Positions 1 through 12,780 of a stretch of DNA of 64,000 nt are shown here, piece after piece. This DNA is from Linyphia triangularis (Eukaryota > Arthropoda > Arachnida > Araneae > Linyphiidae), in NCBI GenBank assembly GCA_963978545.1, contig OZ021732.1:49362059-49426058 (forward strand), written 5' to 3'. A model generated the notes under the pieces. The model worked only from the letters and a program-made list of their open reading frames with translations. It was not told the origin of the DNA and did not search any database. The translations under genes and the position numbers were made by a program. Positions within the stretch are counted from its first letter, which is position 1; the number at the start of each line of letters is the position of its first letter.

Positions 1-703
1 ATTATTATTTTTTTTTTTTTTCATTTTTGAGGTTTTTAATACTTTTTCTCCTTCTAATCAAGAGGAAGCTACGAGATTTCATAGGTCATTGTGTAACAGT
101 TTTGAAATTCTTATAGGTGTTAGAGAAATTATTATAGTCTAATATTATCTAATAAAACTTAATGTATGGAGTTAAGGTAAAAAGCTGTAGCTAAATTGTT
201 TAAAATTCGACCAAATAATTATCAATATTTTTCTTCTTCTAATCTCTTCTTTTTAATTTTCAACAAAAAACTGAATTGATTCTTTTTTTGCCAATCTTTT
301 TTTTTTTTTTTTCTTCTTTCTGAAAATTGATGACAATATGAATGCATTATTTATATCATTCAGGATGTACTAATTCACTTAAATTGGCATTAATTTGTTT
401 AAAAAAAAAGGACTGATTGCATGTGAAAGGAAATATGATTTGCTTTCTCATTAAAAGTGAAAGAGCAGAGGTTGGCTTGTAAACGTGTTCTTTTTTTCAT
501 GAGGAAGTTTTTGAAAAATTATCAAGCACTTTGTATTTAAATTCACGAGGATTTTTTTTTTGTGTGTGTGACAATTCTGATCTAATTTTTTCTGACAGAC
601 AAAAACATTCTTAAACTTACTACAATCTCTCTACATTTTAGAAAAGAATTTCAAGATGGTATGCAATAACAATTTAAAATCTAGACTTTATTTAGATAAT
701 AGC
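1..703. other. AT-rich non-coding stretch
   Basis: T-rich runs (about 5-21 and 298-312) and otherwise unremarkable AT-rich sequence with no long reading frame. It lies upstream of the zinc-finger exons and is probably intron of the same gene, but that is inference. Confidence 0.4.
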
Positions 704-1081
704 CAGGGTTCCCGCAGTTATTAAAAATGTTTAATATTTTTTTACTTGTTTTCAAAGTCTTGAAAATGCTTAGAGGTGCTTAAAAGTCCTTGAAAATGCT
801 TAGAGGTCCTTAATTTTTGTGGATGTTGAATGCCCAAGTGCAAAATTTATAAGAATACAACTATCCCCGCATGACCGCCACTTATCTGCACCATATCGGA
901 ATTCTGTAACATATTTGCATTACGCATGCGCCAACTTGTAACTTTTTTGGTTGAATATACGTTATAAAAAATTTATATACAAACACGATGCCTGAAATTT
1001 TTTTTTCAAAGGTCTTTAAAAACACTATTTAGGCCCTGAAAAGTCATTGATTTTCATTCTCTGATTTGAGTGGGAACCCTG
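704..1081. mobile_element. hAT-like MITE, 378 bp
   Basis: The ends are inverted copies of CAGGGTTCCC (left at 704-713, right complement at 1,072-1,081). The five bases ATAGC occur directly outside both ends (699-703 and 1,082-1,086), which fits a target-site duplication. Just inside the left end a 17-base unit (CTTGAAAATGCTTAGAG) occurs twice, near 760-805. No coding capacity. The CAGGG terminus is hAT-like, but a 5-bp duplication is shorter than the usual 8 bp of hAT, so the superfamily is tentative. Confidence 0.65.
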
Positions 1082-3429
1082 ATAGCAATAGTTGTTAATT
1101 TGTGAAAACAAATAAAATCTTTTTGAAACATTTGGAAAATAAAGTTGGCTGAAAATTAGAAAGATGCAAGAGAATTTTATTTAATCCACTTTCTTTTTTG
1201 TTTGTTTATGTAATGATGATGTTATTATATGATGTTTATTTCTGCGACTATCTAATGGTGGGTCCACAGTTGAAAATGAATTCTACGAAGTCTTGTAAAA
1301 TATATAATGAAAGTATTGATTTTGTAATATTTTATATACATAATTGTTCCTCTTGTAATTAACCTTAATATTTATGTTCTTTTATATTTACAAGTAACAA
1401 AAGGGTTTTATTAATGGTTTATATTGTATTGAAGCAAATTTGTCTCTGTAATAGTATCTCGTAAACTAAAAAAAGCTACTCTTCCGAAAATACAAGTTAT
1501 TTTGCTAAGGAATAAGTTGGTTTGGAAATAAACAAAAAAAAAATCTGAAAGATGGTTTTATCTTGTATTCTAATTGATGAAATAACTAAAGTTGAGTACC
1601 GTTGTAAATTGTGGAATGTCTTTATTAATTATAAATATTTTTTTTTATCATGAGGGGTCATCTACATATTAAAACTAAACCAAACTTTAAAAAGTTCAAT
1701 GACAACCCCATAATATTATACCATATTTAGATTTAGAATCTAAAAAAACGTCTAAATACCAAATTTCATAATTTTCTAATGAGAAGTTAGTAATTTAAAT
1801 GATGTTAAAAAAAATTGGCAAATTAATGTTAAAAAGAAAATTTGTTTTTTTTAGCCATAAATTCTTAAATAGTTCATGTATTTTAGCTATTTTTGTTTCA
1901 AACGATTGTTAATTAAAGGCCAAACATAAATAACATGCGACTTTTGTTTTAAACGTTTTTTTTTTAGTAATTAATTAATAAAATAAGTTTTAAATTTTTG
2001 AAAATAGAAACCGTTTTTTCCCCCCACTTCCATTATTAGAATTATCATGGTCGAAACCCCCCCCCCCAGAATTTTTTTTATTCCATTTTACTTCTGGTTC
2101 TCAATATTTTACTAAAAGTATAAAAAAAACTCACTTTAAGGAACTGTGTAATAGATTATGTTCTGAAGCACGCAAAATGTTTGCTTCTTTTGCGCTTTAA
2201 AGAGATTCGCCCTCAAGATCAGCCCAAACATTTTTGCTCATAAGTGAAGTGTTTCTCAACACAATGAACTGAAATTTGGTATCTAAGGTAAACAAAGTAT
2301 TCTAAAATGGGGGTTCGTATTCAAAATTTTAAAGATAGAGTTAAATTTACTTAGTATACAGCCTCCTAAGAGAAATTTTTTGTACCAAACATAGAAAATG
2401 GTAAACAAAACATTTCAGTGCAAACTGCCAAATTCTACCATAACTAAAACCGAAGTTATAGCCATCGTTCGAAATTTTTTTTTTGTGTACTGTTCCACTG
2501 CACTGCTTGTTCTGAAGTTATAATATATTTTTGAATTGATTGGTCATATTTGGAAACATAAATACAACTTGCAACTCAAAAACTAATTTTTAAATTATGA
2601 GGTAGTATTGATATGTTATATTAGTTACAGTAAAAGCTGACAAGTATGCTTTTTCAGAGTTTTCCTTTTACAATTACTTTTTAAAATATACACTGAATGT
2701 AGTTATATATATCATCAATCATCAATAAAATATTATTTATTACAGTGTTTGCTTAATTTTTATTATATAGTTCATAATTTTATATACTTTGTACTTTAAA
2801 TTTTAGTCAGTCCATTTACTTTAATTCTGAAATGTACGCAGTAAAAATTGAAGTTTGTTTTCCCATTTACAATATTGTTATTATTTATATGCTTGTATGT
2901 AAATACAGAGTATTTATTTTAAGTATTCATAATTTTTTGATGAATTTACTGCTTAGTTTTAATTATAAAATGTATCTCTTAAACAACATAAATTTAAGTA
3001 AAAGTTTGTTTTATTTTGTTGACTTCCCGTCTTCATTCTAAGCTTAGTTTTAACTGTTGAATGCAATTTTGGGATTAAGTTAAACTTTTTTTTTTCTGCC
3101 AGGGAACTTTCTTTTTTTTTGCTACTTAGTTTAAAAAATGCATATTTTTCTGAAAGTAGTGTTACATCGACTTTTACAGTGTAAAAATTTAGTGTTACAT
3201 TCGCTCACATTAATATAAGAACATATAACTTTGTTGTTGTAATTTATTATACTGAATTCATTTTTGTTTCCTAATTTTTTACTTTTCTATGTTTTGAGAC
3301 TTGTGTTTTGATCTTTTGCTTTTAATTCAACCCAATTTTTTATTGTTAGTTATTACATTTGCTTAGAAGTGCAGCAATTTATTACATGTATGAAAATCTT
3401 ATGGTTTAAATTGCTTTTGTGTCTTCTAG
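1082..3429. other. Presumed intron upstream of zinc-finger exon A
   Basis: AT-rich, with a C11 tract (about 2,057-2,067) and many poly-T runs. I see no exon with protein similarity; the short frames here have no coding character. It ends in a polypyrimidine stretch and the AG acceptor at 3,428-3,429. Confidence 0.4.
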
Positions 3430-3719
3430 TCTCTTTACACCAAGGCAGTTACAGATATGCATGGCAAGCAAAGAGATGTTCTTTCTGCCCCTACACTACC
3501 ACTAACAAGTTCTGCCTGGACGTTCATTTGCGAAAGCACACTGGAAAAAGACCCTACCTGTGCAAAGTTTGCGGCAGGTCTTTCGCTCAGAGGACAACTC
3601 TGATGAACCACACTCTGGTGCATACTGGGCAAAAACCACATCAATGCACTGTATGTGGGAAGACTTTTGCAAGGAAATTTGCCCTCAGAAGGCATTCTGT
3701 GCTACATATCAAGGGATAA
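3430..3719 (+). CDS. Alternative terminal exon A: three C2H2 zinc fingers
   Basis: This exon encodes the DNA-binding C-terminus of a zinc-finger transcription factor expected to act in the nucleus. The open frame runs from 3,369, but the real exon most likely starts at 3,430, after the acceptor TTTTGTGTCTTCTAG; the Met-rich peptide before it is intron. Three fingers follow: one of the atypical form C-x2-C-x12-H-x3-H with a PYTTTNK middle, then two classical ones (GRSFAQR, GKTFARK), joined by TGKRPY and TGQKPH linkers. A TAA stop ends the frame eight codons after the last zinc-ligand Cys-Cys-His-His set is nearly complete, so this is a terminal exon. The acceptor breaks a codon after its first base, exactly as in exon B at 6,461. 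Fingers spread over interchangeable last exons are known from arthropod BTB-zinc-finger genes such as lola; membership of that family is inference because no BTB exon is visible. AATAAA signals at 4,661 and 4,747 could serve for polyadenylation. Confidence 0.75.
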
Positions 3720-5081
3720 GTTGTTTGATGAAGCAAAAAAAACAACCTAGAATCCAAAGATATTTCTTTGGTACATCATTGTGACTGCTAACGAGTTTTT
3801 CTTTCTGGAACGTTCTGAAAGGGATAAGAGAGTGCCAAATTGTTCTGTGAAGCATATGTAATTGCAGAGCATACATATTTATAAGGGATATATACAACAA
3901 AGACATATTACTAATACTAGAAGGTCATAAGGCGCTCTTTGAAAAATGATGAATATAACTAGCACTTTAATTTAATAGACCCGAAATATTTATTAAAAAT
4001 TTAAATTTTCTTTTAATGCTGTGCAAATGAAAATTATTTCTGATATATATGTGTGTAATGTTCACATAATTTTGGCAGTGTGGCGTGTCAGAAAACAATC
4101 TTCTAAGTTGCAGTCTACACTTTTATTGAAATAAGTTGGATGTTGGGGAGAGAGGGGGGGGGGGGAAACATGAACATGTTATTAGAACAAGGAAATAGCA
4201 ATTGAATAAGAATCACTTCATGAAACTCTGGAAACTAAACTTGGGAATTTTCCGGAGCTTGGTGGAAATTAAAATACCAAGAGTGTGTGAACTGTAAAGA
4301 GCAATGCTGAATATTAATCATGGGACTCATTGTCAAAAAATTGCTTGCCTAAACGATTCTCATAAAAGTAGCTGTGCGTGGATCGTTATTGAATGAATCA
4401 GTGAAAGATTAAAAATAATAATACATGCTTTGAAAGAATGAATTAAATTTTGCAAAAAACATTTTTTCCCCTCAAAACAATTCCATCCTCCACTCTTACC
4501 ACTTTCATTAAATCTGTGTTGAAATTGTAATTTTGTCTTACATAATTTTGTTCCTCTTTGGATAACTCTTGTAGTAATTCCTCAGAATTTAAAAAAAAAC
4601 TTTTTTTCTCTCAAGACAATTCTATCCTCCACTGTTGCCATTTTCATTATAAATGTGAAAAATAAACTATGTTGAAATCAAAGTATTCCTCTGAGATGAA
4701 AACTCGTGTAAGAATAATAATGTAATTTCTATATAATGTGAACAGAAATAAATGAAAAATTGCATGCACATCTAATTAATCTGAATTCATACAATAATCT
4801 GATTTCCATATCACGTGAAAAGAAATAAAGGAAAGGATGCAGCGTTACTGAGTGAGTCAATCAGTGATGAGCATAACTCTTATAGTAATATTAGGTTTAT
4901 CCATCATGTGTTGAAGTAATCTCATTTGCTTATTTTTAATAATGGTAGATTATAAATTGTTACATTCTTGTTTTCCGTGTAAAATTGATTACAAATCACA
5001 TTTATTTTAAGTGACTCAAAAATATTGTAACAATTATAGAATGGATTTTTATTTCTCTCTAAAATGTTGTTATGAGGGCCT

Positions 5082-5116
<35 letters not shown>

Positions 5117-6460
5117 ACACATTTTAGCCGGATGCAAGTATTTCTCTTTTATTTTGTTTATAAAAATGTGAATAAATGATTGCAAAGTTATTTATTGAAT
5201 GCTTTTTGAGCAAAATTTTTATATTGTATAGTGCAACGATGTATTACAATTTCAGGAATCTCTTATTGGGGATATATTTAATTATCAGTGTGTATTACAT
5301 AGATTGACATTACAGAATATTTATAATTAAAAGGATAATTTACATTTTTGTGCCAAAATAAAATTTAATTTATACTTTAAAATTTACATTTCATAACTGT
5401 AAAAAAAATTATTTTTCATAACGTATACAAAATTGCACATTTTAAAGTGTATAAACAATCTGATCAGTGTTGTGATTTTATAGCATTACAATATAGTTCT
5501 GGTAACCTGGACAGCTCAATCTTTTTTCTGAAATTTATAGGAATTTGTTAATAAATGTCAATTGGACACTGTGTGTGGTATGCAAAATAAATTCTTTCCT
5601 AATATTATCTGAATATTATTTATTTGTTTTGCGATTGGCTCTTTTAATTTTAAATAGATTGCGGTAGAATTTCAATAGTTAAAATTAACTTAAGATTTTG
5701 TTAGGTTTATCAAAAGTAACATGCCAACTGTTTAAATTGTTTTACAATATCATAAATTTATTGCAATGAAATAAATTAGTCTAAAACTAACTTAATTTTT
5801 TTAACAAAATCATCTTTGTGATTTTAAAAGTATCAGCTATAAATCTTTGATAAATCATACATATCCAGCATATTCAGAAGTCTTAGATCCAATACCATAA
5901 AAATTATCCGTTTTTGTTAGGTATAGGTCAATATCCACTTTTTTTCGATTTTTAAGTTTTTGCAATATTTTGTATTCTTTCGAAAAGTACATAGCAGTAC
6001 TTTGTACAAGGTTTTAATAGGAAGATAATAATTTTGAAAGAGTCGCAATAGCAAGATGAGAAATAGAAATTTCTCTCCTATGATCACCTTGTAAAATTAG
6101 GAAAATTGGAGATAGTATCTGAATTACTGAAACTTACTTTATAATTGCTTTCCTGTTTAGTAAAAAAGATGAATGATTTTTGCATTTTCAAAAAATTATA
6201 TCTAAAGTCGTTTAAGTCATTAAGGCAATAGCTATAGCACTATTTGTCAATCTTGGTAGAAGTATTTTCGTTTGGAACTCTCAACTAAAAAAACAACTTT
6301 TTTTTATGTTCTATTCATAATTGTCGGCCATTTTCTTATAGATCTATTAGTGTTTGCATCAATTTGTCTGGCCATTTTTGAGACACTTGGTTTATACTTT
6401 TTGCAATTTTATTCAATCTCTAATTCAATAATTTAATGCCACAAAACACTTTCATTTCAG
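3720..6460. other. 3' UTR / intron between zinc-finger exons
   Basis: Mostly AT-rich spacer. It holds possible poly(A) signals at 4,661-4,666 and 4,747-4,752, a G11-type tract near 4,155, an A28 run near 5,086-5,114, and a local duplication at 4,456-4,678 (listed separately). A pyrimidine-rich tract precedes the AG acceptor at 6,459-6,460. No additional exon seen. Confidence 0.45.
4456..4678 (+). repeat. Diverged tandem duplication, about 139-bp offset
   Basis: A block of roughly 70 bases (4,456-4,527) recurs at 4,594-4,678. Both contain T-rich sequence, then CAATTC(C/T)ATCCTCCACT, then a TTTCATTA stretch and TGTTGAAAT. The copies differ by substitutions and small insertions. No function is evident. 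Confidence 0.6.
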
Positions 6461-6780
6461 AAACCAGTACACCCATCAAAGAAGAGGGCAAGCTCAAGTT
6501 TGTCTCTGGTAAATCGAGGAAGCTTCACCGCTGCAAGCTCTGCCAGTATTCCTCATCCAAAACAACTGACGTTGAACGACACATGTTGAGACACTCTGGT
6601 GAGAAGCCTCACCAGTGTCTTGTTTGCAGAAAGAGCTTCACACAGAAGACAAGTCTCAGAACTCACTCACTGCAGCACACTGGAGAAAATCCTTACGAGT
6701 GCTCAGTCTGTGGGAAGTATTTTATGACCAAGTCAAATCTGAAGATACATGCTGCCAAGCTTCATTCTCAACACCTATAA
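6461..6780 (+). CDS. Alternative terminal exon B: three C2H2 zinc fingers
   Basis: Paralogue of exon A, 2.7 kb downstream on the same strand. The acceptor is ACTTTCATTTCAG ending at 6,460; the in-frame ATG at 6,436 lies in the intron's polypyrimidine region and is not a likely start. A short acidic/basic leader (TSTPIKEEGK) leads to three fingers: C-x2-C-x12-H-x3-H with a QYSSSKT middle, a classical finger with KSFTQKTSL, and a last finger with GKYFMTKSNL and a widened H-x4-H. The linkers are SGEKPHQ and TGENPYE. A TAA at 6,778-6,780 ends the exon. The first codon is split after base one, the same phase as exon A, so both could be joined to one upstream exon. The finger-tip residues differ strongly between A and B, implying different DNA targets. 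I infer mutually exclusive terminal exons of one gene; two tandem genes are the alternative. Confidence 0.77.
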
Positions 6781-7397
6781 GAATTCACCTCCAGATGTTG
6801 TTGTACAAAGTAGTACTTATATTGTTTAACACAATATTGTTTAAGTCAACTAATTTTTTGAAGAAGGTATGATTAGAGATGTCTAATTATTGTGCTTTCT
6901 TTTTTATATAACTTAATTTTTTTTTTAGAGTTCTAGTACATTTCTGCCTGATGTGCATGTGTTTGACAGATTTTTTTTTGTTACATGGAATTTAGAAGGG
7001 AATATAAAAACAATTATCTTGTAGAAATTTTTTTATAGTTCTTGTTGCCAACTTCAAATGCAATATTTATAAAGTTGCAATTTTCAACTCTTTTTTTTTT
7101 TTTTTTTTTTACACTCGAAATATAAGATGCATTCCATAATTTTAAAATCAAATGCTATCATCCTCATTATTTTTTGAAATGTGGTTTAAAAAATTTCAAT
7201 CTCTAAAATTTTTATTTTAAGTAATTCAATTAAATAGTATAAAAAACATGCTTCTAATATATAATAGTAACATCACTATTTATATCATTCACTTTGCATA
7301 AAATTAAATAGTTTAAAAATAAACTTCAAATTACATTAACAATTCATGCTGGTTGACTAGAATTATTGCACTTTAATATATCTAGCATTTCAAGATA
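6781..7397. other. 3' flank of zinc-finger exon B
   Basis: Probable 3' UTR followed by spacer. A T22-type run lies near 7,089-7,110 and an AATAAA at 7,318-7,323. No further coding sequence seen. Confidence 0.4.
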
Positions 7398-7568
7398 CAG
7401 TCAAACCCCGTTAAAGTGAAGTTGATGGGACTAGTGAAATTGTTCGCATTAACTGAATTTCATGTTAAACGAATAAATAACGTTAAGTTTTTAAGTATGG
7501 AGAACTGCTTTTAATATGTGTTAAACAAAATTCATGTTAAGCAATTTCGCATTAACAGGGTTTGACTG
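7398..7568. mobile_element. pogo/Tigger-type MITE, 171 bp
   Basis: Terminal inverted repeats start CAGTCAAACCC on the left; the right end, read in reverse, also starts CAGTCAAACCC. Both continue into GTTAA. Left flank is TA and right flank TT/TA, consistent with a TA target. Interior has no ORF. The CAGTCAAACC terminus is typical of Tigger-like miniature elements. Confidence 0.75.
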
Positions 7569-8581
7569 TTATTATAATTTGGCCAAGTAAAGATTTAAAA
7601 TAATTTTCTTTTTTTATTATGTATGCTTTTAGAATATATTCGTAATTATTACAAATTCGAAACATGGCGTTGAAAGACAACATGAAATTTTAATATTCTT
7701 CTATACATCACTAAAAAAATATTCATTCTTGTTGAAGATTGGGCAAAGTTGATACGAAATACTTATAAATTGTACAGCATTTCTGTTCTGGTAATTTAAT
7801 TATTAATGTTATTATTATTATTATTTTTTTTTTTTTTTTTTTTTTTCGTAGTTTGTATTAATAAAAACTTTATCTATGATTTAATGTTGTTATTAAAAAA
7901 AATTACCTGTACTTACTTCAACTCTTTTAGATCTGTATAAAAAGCCAAAGTCCTCACTGACTAATTCATCACTAATTGATGACTTTCCATATAGCCACAA
8001 CTCTGAAATTTGACACAAAAGTCAACAAGAAAAAACATAGAAAAATAATCTAATCTGATCTCGATTAACTTATTTTACGGCGTGAAATATTTAAATGTTT
8101 TAACTCTCAAAAGGCTAGGATGCTGAAAGTGGGTATACATATCCTCCAAGCAGTTCATAGTAAAACTGAGCTATGGAAGTTTCGAATTACTCTCTCCACT
8201 CTTAAGTGGTCAAAAAGGGGGGTAAAACTTTCAAATTATAATATCCCATCAGAAACTGCAGAAAATTGTTGCGCATACTTTTAAACCTGATGTAGTAAAG
8301 TTTAACTATCATAATTTCAACTAATCACACTTAAGTTTTCAAACAGTGTAAAACGTAAAAAATTTGGAGTATTCTGCTATTCCACTTTCAACAAAGCAAA
8401 GATACTGAAAATTAGTAAAATTGGAATCACAAATATTCAGCAAATTGAATGTAATGATGATAGCGGATTATGTAATTTAAATACAGTTATTCCAAAATGT
8501 ATCTAACTGACATCTAGTGGTGGCCCGTGACTAGTGATAGTGAGGGAGACCAAATTAATAATTGCATGTTTTATATAAAAA
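7569..8581. other. AT-rich spacer
   Basis: Contains a (ATT)n/T22 stretch near 7,808-7,846. No gene or recognisable repeat seen. The sequence abuts the Helitron 3' end at 8,582. Confidence 0.35.
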
Positions 8582-9612
8582 CTAGCTGAATATCCGTGCT
8601 TTGCTATGAAATTTTAACATGTGCAATATTTTAGCTAGCTGTGAGGCATCGTGTTGCGGAAATCTGTCATTCGTGTATAGGTCCCAGTTTTTAGCGTTTT
8701 GCTCGCAGGAAGGTTCATCGCTACGCAAAATCGAACTCGCTTCGTTCACTGAAAAGTTCATTGGCACATAAACACAGGCTTACTTCACTCATTGAAAGGT
8801 TCATTGCTATGCAAGCATAGGCTCGCTGAAAGGTTCATTGCTGCGTAAGCAAAAGCGTGCTTCACTCACTAAAATCTAATTGCTACGTAAAGCCTTAATA
8901 TTAGAAGCCTCTACCCTGTCGCGACACACAAAAAAATCGTCCCGTAAATACAATAATACAACACCCCTTTAAGATTATTTTAATACATGTTTGTGGAAAG
9001 CAAAATTAGAAGGCCAAAACTACTTATGTTGAAACTTTCAGAGCTCTTAGCCTATTAGAAGTCACTTTTTGTGAAAATATTAATTAAAAACATTAATCAA
9101 ATTAAAATTTTTAAATTCTTTTTGTCAGTAGTCCAATTAGAATGCCAAAACTACTTGTGTTGAAAATTTCAGAAATGTAGCCAAAGTAGAAATCAATTTG
9201 TAAATTATTTGATAATTCATTAAAAAAGAACTAAATAAAAATTTTAAATTCTGTTTTTCAAAACTCCAATTAGAAGGCCAAAACTACATATTTTGAAAAT
9301 TTCAGAGCTGTAGCCCTATTAGAAATCGTTCTGTAAAATATTTATTAATTAAAAAAGAACTAAATATAAAAATTTAAAATTCTGTTTTTCAAAAGTCCAA
9401 TTAGAAGCCACAACTACTTATGTTGAAAATTTCAGAGCTGTAGCCCTATTAGATATTTTGTTAAATATATATTAATTAAAAAAGAACTAAATAAAAATGT
9501 AAATTCTGTTTTCAAAAAGCCAGTTAAACTACTTATGTTGCAAATTTCAGAGCTGTAGCCCTATTAGAAACCGTTTTGTAAAATATTTATTTATTAATTA
9601 AAAAAAACTGTT
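8582..9612 (-). mobile_element. Helitron-like 3' portion with internal minisatellite
   Basis: Read on the minus strand the element ends ...CAGCTAG followed by T, the CTRR|T terminus of Helitrons. Just inside lies a region rich in GCTNCG/TTCATTGC motifs (8,600-8,890). From about 9,001 to 9,612 five tandem units of roughly 85-135 bp repeat the phrases AATTAGAAGGCCAAAACTAC, TTTCAGAGCTGTAGCC and CTATTAGAAA. The same unit, inverted, begins at the right edge of the window inside another Helitron start, which supports membership in one family. The 5' end was not found, so the right limit given is only the end of the tandem array. Confidence 0.6.
9001..9612 (+). repeat. Minisatellite, five units of about 85-135 bp
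   Basis: Unit starts near 9,004, 9,134, 9,268, 9,399 and 9,528. The best conserved part is the first 60 bases; the rest is a variable AT-rich filler with AATTAAAAAAGAACTAAATA. The last unit is shortened. Tandem arrays inside Helitrons are common in non-autonomous members. Confidence 0.75.
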
Positions 9613-10106
9613 TTACTATAGTGAAATATTATTTGGATGACATGTTCACGTATGGAAAACTCATTTTTGAGTTCCTTTTTCAGATAGTTTAATGCCATAA
9701 GACATTAGAAAATTACATTTTGGTATAGTTATACATTTAAATACTTTTATTGTATATTTTGATATATTTTTCAGTTAAAATATTTTTATTTAGCCGTTTT
9801 ATACGTGTCGCCGAATTTTCTGTTAATTGAATGACGCCGATTACCGAACGCCCGAAATGGCCCTAAAATGCACAGTGGACTCGTAAATCATATTTTTAGT
9901 GCACTTTTGTACTGCTTATCAATAGGTGAGAATATTATTCATTCGCTCAATTTCCAACTCAAATTAACAACCTCAAACTCGTTTTGCTGTATATTAGTAC
10001 TGAACGGAAAATAATGAGTAATTAAAGAATTAATTATTACTGTCAATGAACAGACGCCTAGTTTTCAAAAAATAAGATAAATGTTTTATATTTTTTTTTA
10101 ACCTCT
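9613..10106. other. AT-rich spacer
   Basis: I see no gene. A short CpG-richer patch near 9,806-9,850 has no recognised homology. Confidence 0.3.
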
Positions 10107-10570
10107 TTATATTAACTTCGATTTTGTGGGTTTGTCGATGACGGAGAAATCTGCGGAAGCCTAATTAACCCCCCTGCAGTCATCCAAATCGGGCTGAAAC
10201 TTGGCAGATAGGTTCGATGTCGATGACAATGTATTCTATCAAATCTTGGGTTTATAACTGTCACTAAAAGGTCGTTTTTATGTACTATTAATTAACCAAC
10301 TTGCCGTCATCTAATCGCGTTAAAAATGCATCCAACTCTTTCCTGTTGCCAGATTTTTTTAAATAAATAAATAATAAAATTACTTTAATCAGAATAAATA
10401 AATGATATTTGGATGCGAGTTTATTTTAAACGACGTTAATTTTTAACAAATAAACTTTGAAACGTAGTTTGCCACACATTTTGCTGATAGAAATGTTTTT
10501 GATATCGGCGCTGTGTTAATGAATATAAAAATTTACAATGCACATAAAGGATTATTTCCGATTTTTTTGT
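10107..10570 (+). repeat. Unknown dispersed repeat family, copy a (two units)
   Basis: Starts with the family's terminal motif TTATATTAACTTCGATTTTG and holds two units marked by AATTAACC(C/A)...GTCATC (near 10,162 and 10,290). It finishes with the family tail (TTTACAATGCACATAAAGGA near 10,530-10,552). Four further plus-strand or minus-strand copies and one truncated copy occur in the window. I do not recognise the family. Confidence 0.75.
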
Positions 10571-10682
10571 TAGAAAATTTATTAAAATAGTATCAAATGA
10601 ACTTTTATTAATAGTTTTGTGAAATTAACAGAGTATTTAAAGAAATGGAAAAACTTCGCACTATTTCCCGAGAAAAATCGAC

Positions 10683-10717
<35 letters not shown>

Positions 10718-12780
10718 AGACATAAATTTGAAACCGATTTATAAATTTGAATACTCCATATCTGAATGGAAAAGCATCCAGATATCGAATTCTTTTAATA
10801 TTAATTTAATTTAAAACATTACAGGTTGTTTTTTGAAATTATTAATGTAATTTTCGTTTCATTTGGGCATTTAATTTTTTATTAAAAATAACCCACCCCA
10901 TTGTAATTTAAAAACTCCCCAAATGAATCAATACTTATTTAATGCTTAGATTTTTTACGACTGTAAGTTTCAGATTCAGGGTTTCCTTATTAAAAGGGGT
11001 GGACAATTTTTAAAATTGTTTTTTTTAAATATAAAAATATTTTAGTGATTTATATAAGTATTTTTTATCTAATTTAAAAAAAAAAAAAAAAAAAAGCAAA
11101 ACAAATATATACAAGTTTCTTTATTTTTTTTTAAATCCTAATTTGAGATATTTGTTTAAAACTCTTTCGTTACTTAAATGAATGTTGATGTTAAAAATAT
11201 ATATATATATATTTAAGTATTTAGATCACAAATAAAAATAACTAATATCAAATATAACTTGAACCATAAAATTTACAGGGAACAAAAAGTAAAACTAGCA
11301 AACTTGGAAGGACTACGTTTAAACATTATTTCGAAAATAATAACTTAAATATATTCTGTTTGTGTTGCAGAATACAAACCCAATAATTTGTTAACACTAA
11401 AATGCTATAAATGATATTTCAATTGCAGTTGTTTTTCTTACTAGGTGATGCTATCCCACAGAATGCGGTGTTTTTGGTAACTCAAAAATGAAACGTAATG
11501 CCCAGTTCCTTCATTTTTTTTTTTTTTTTGTATCGCCCCATTTTTCTATCTTTGAACTATAGCAAAGATACTCTTCTTCTCAAACAAGACTACAGAACGA
11601 GAAAGTCAGAACTATCAACAATGGTGGCTCTGGGTAATTTCTTTGCGATACCAAATTTTCAAATGAAATAAAAAGTTATCTAATGATGACCAGCAAATGA
11701 TCGACTAGCGTTAAAACAGCGTGTGTGGGTTTAGGCATAAATTGTAAAATTATCAATATATTTTATTAATTTTTGTTTCAAACTTTGGTTTTTGATAAAA
11801 GGAAAACAAATGGGTAATTTTTGGAAACATTTTTTAAAATCATTAAAGATTAATTAGGAATATATTTATATCTTTTTTTTTTTTTTTTTTTTAATTTCAG
11901 TTTTTTTCTCAACTCTATTTAGAATGGACTAAAAATAATTCTCGATTTGAATGTTTGCGATTATACAATATTAACGAATATATAAAAGCTCTGTTTTATC
12001 AGGTTTGTACAATAATTATGAAATGCTTGAACCTATATTACGTATAGGGTAATTAAAAGTAAAAATGTCGTTCACTTGAATATTGCGACTTACAACACGA
12101 GATATATTATCAATATGCTACAGTAGTGGCAACATACTTAAATAAACAGAAAATACGGTAATTAAATATCGAGATTGACCTTGACACTGTAAAAATTACC
12201 CAAAAATATCAACGATTGCTGTTCACTTCTGGTTGCAGACTTTTAGAAGAAAAAAAAAAGATTTGGTATCGAAAGGGGATAGTTAAATTAAAAATGTTTT
12301 TGTTTTTTTTCTTCTAAATTTTCAGCATTTGGGACACTACTCAATATGAAGTAATAGTCAAAGTACTGTTATGCATATATTTTTTTATCAAGTAGCCTCA
12401 AATTAATAATCTGTCTACAAAATTAAATCTTTTACTTCAAATTTTTGAGTAAAAAGATTTTTCTTTAAAAACAATTTTTAACACAAACGCTTTTTAACAG
12501 TTTTAAAGTGCATGTGGAATCGGAAGATATCAACTGAATTTAATTAAATTCATATTTGAGTAATGGACCTGAAGTACAACTTTTGGACCCCCTGCTGATT
12601 GGCACTTTGGAAAAAAGAGGATTATTTTCTTTTTTTTTTTGTCTCCACCCTAAAAAAATAGTTTTATAATATCAAGTTATGATGAGCTTACGCGCAATTT
12701 CAATAGATGGCAGCACCAAAATTTAAAATGCTTAGTAACTTAAGTGTTATTTTATTGAAATGAAATTAATGCATTGCGTA
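10571..12780. other. AT-rich spacer with homopolymers
   Basis: Contains A31 (about 10,686-10,716), an A20 tract near 11,077-11,096, an (AT)n near 11,198-11,211, and T runs near 11,515 and 11,873. No exon, TIR pair or repeat unit was found. Confidence 0.35.

Noticed and set aside
3369..3429. Met and hydrophobic stretch as a signal peptide of the zinc-finger protein
   Set aside because: It precedes a strong splice acceptor and lies in T-rich intron sequence; a secreted zinc-finger factor is implausible.
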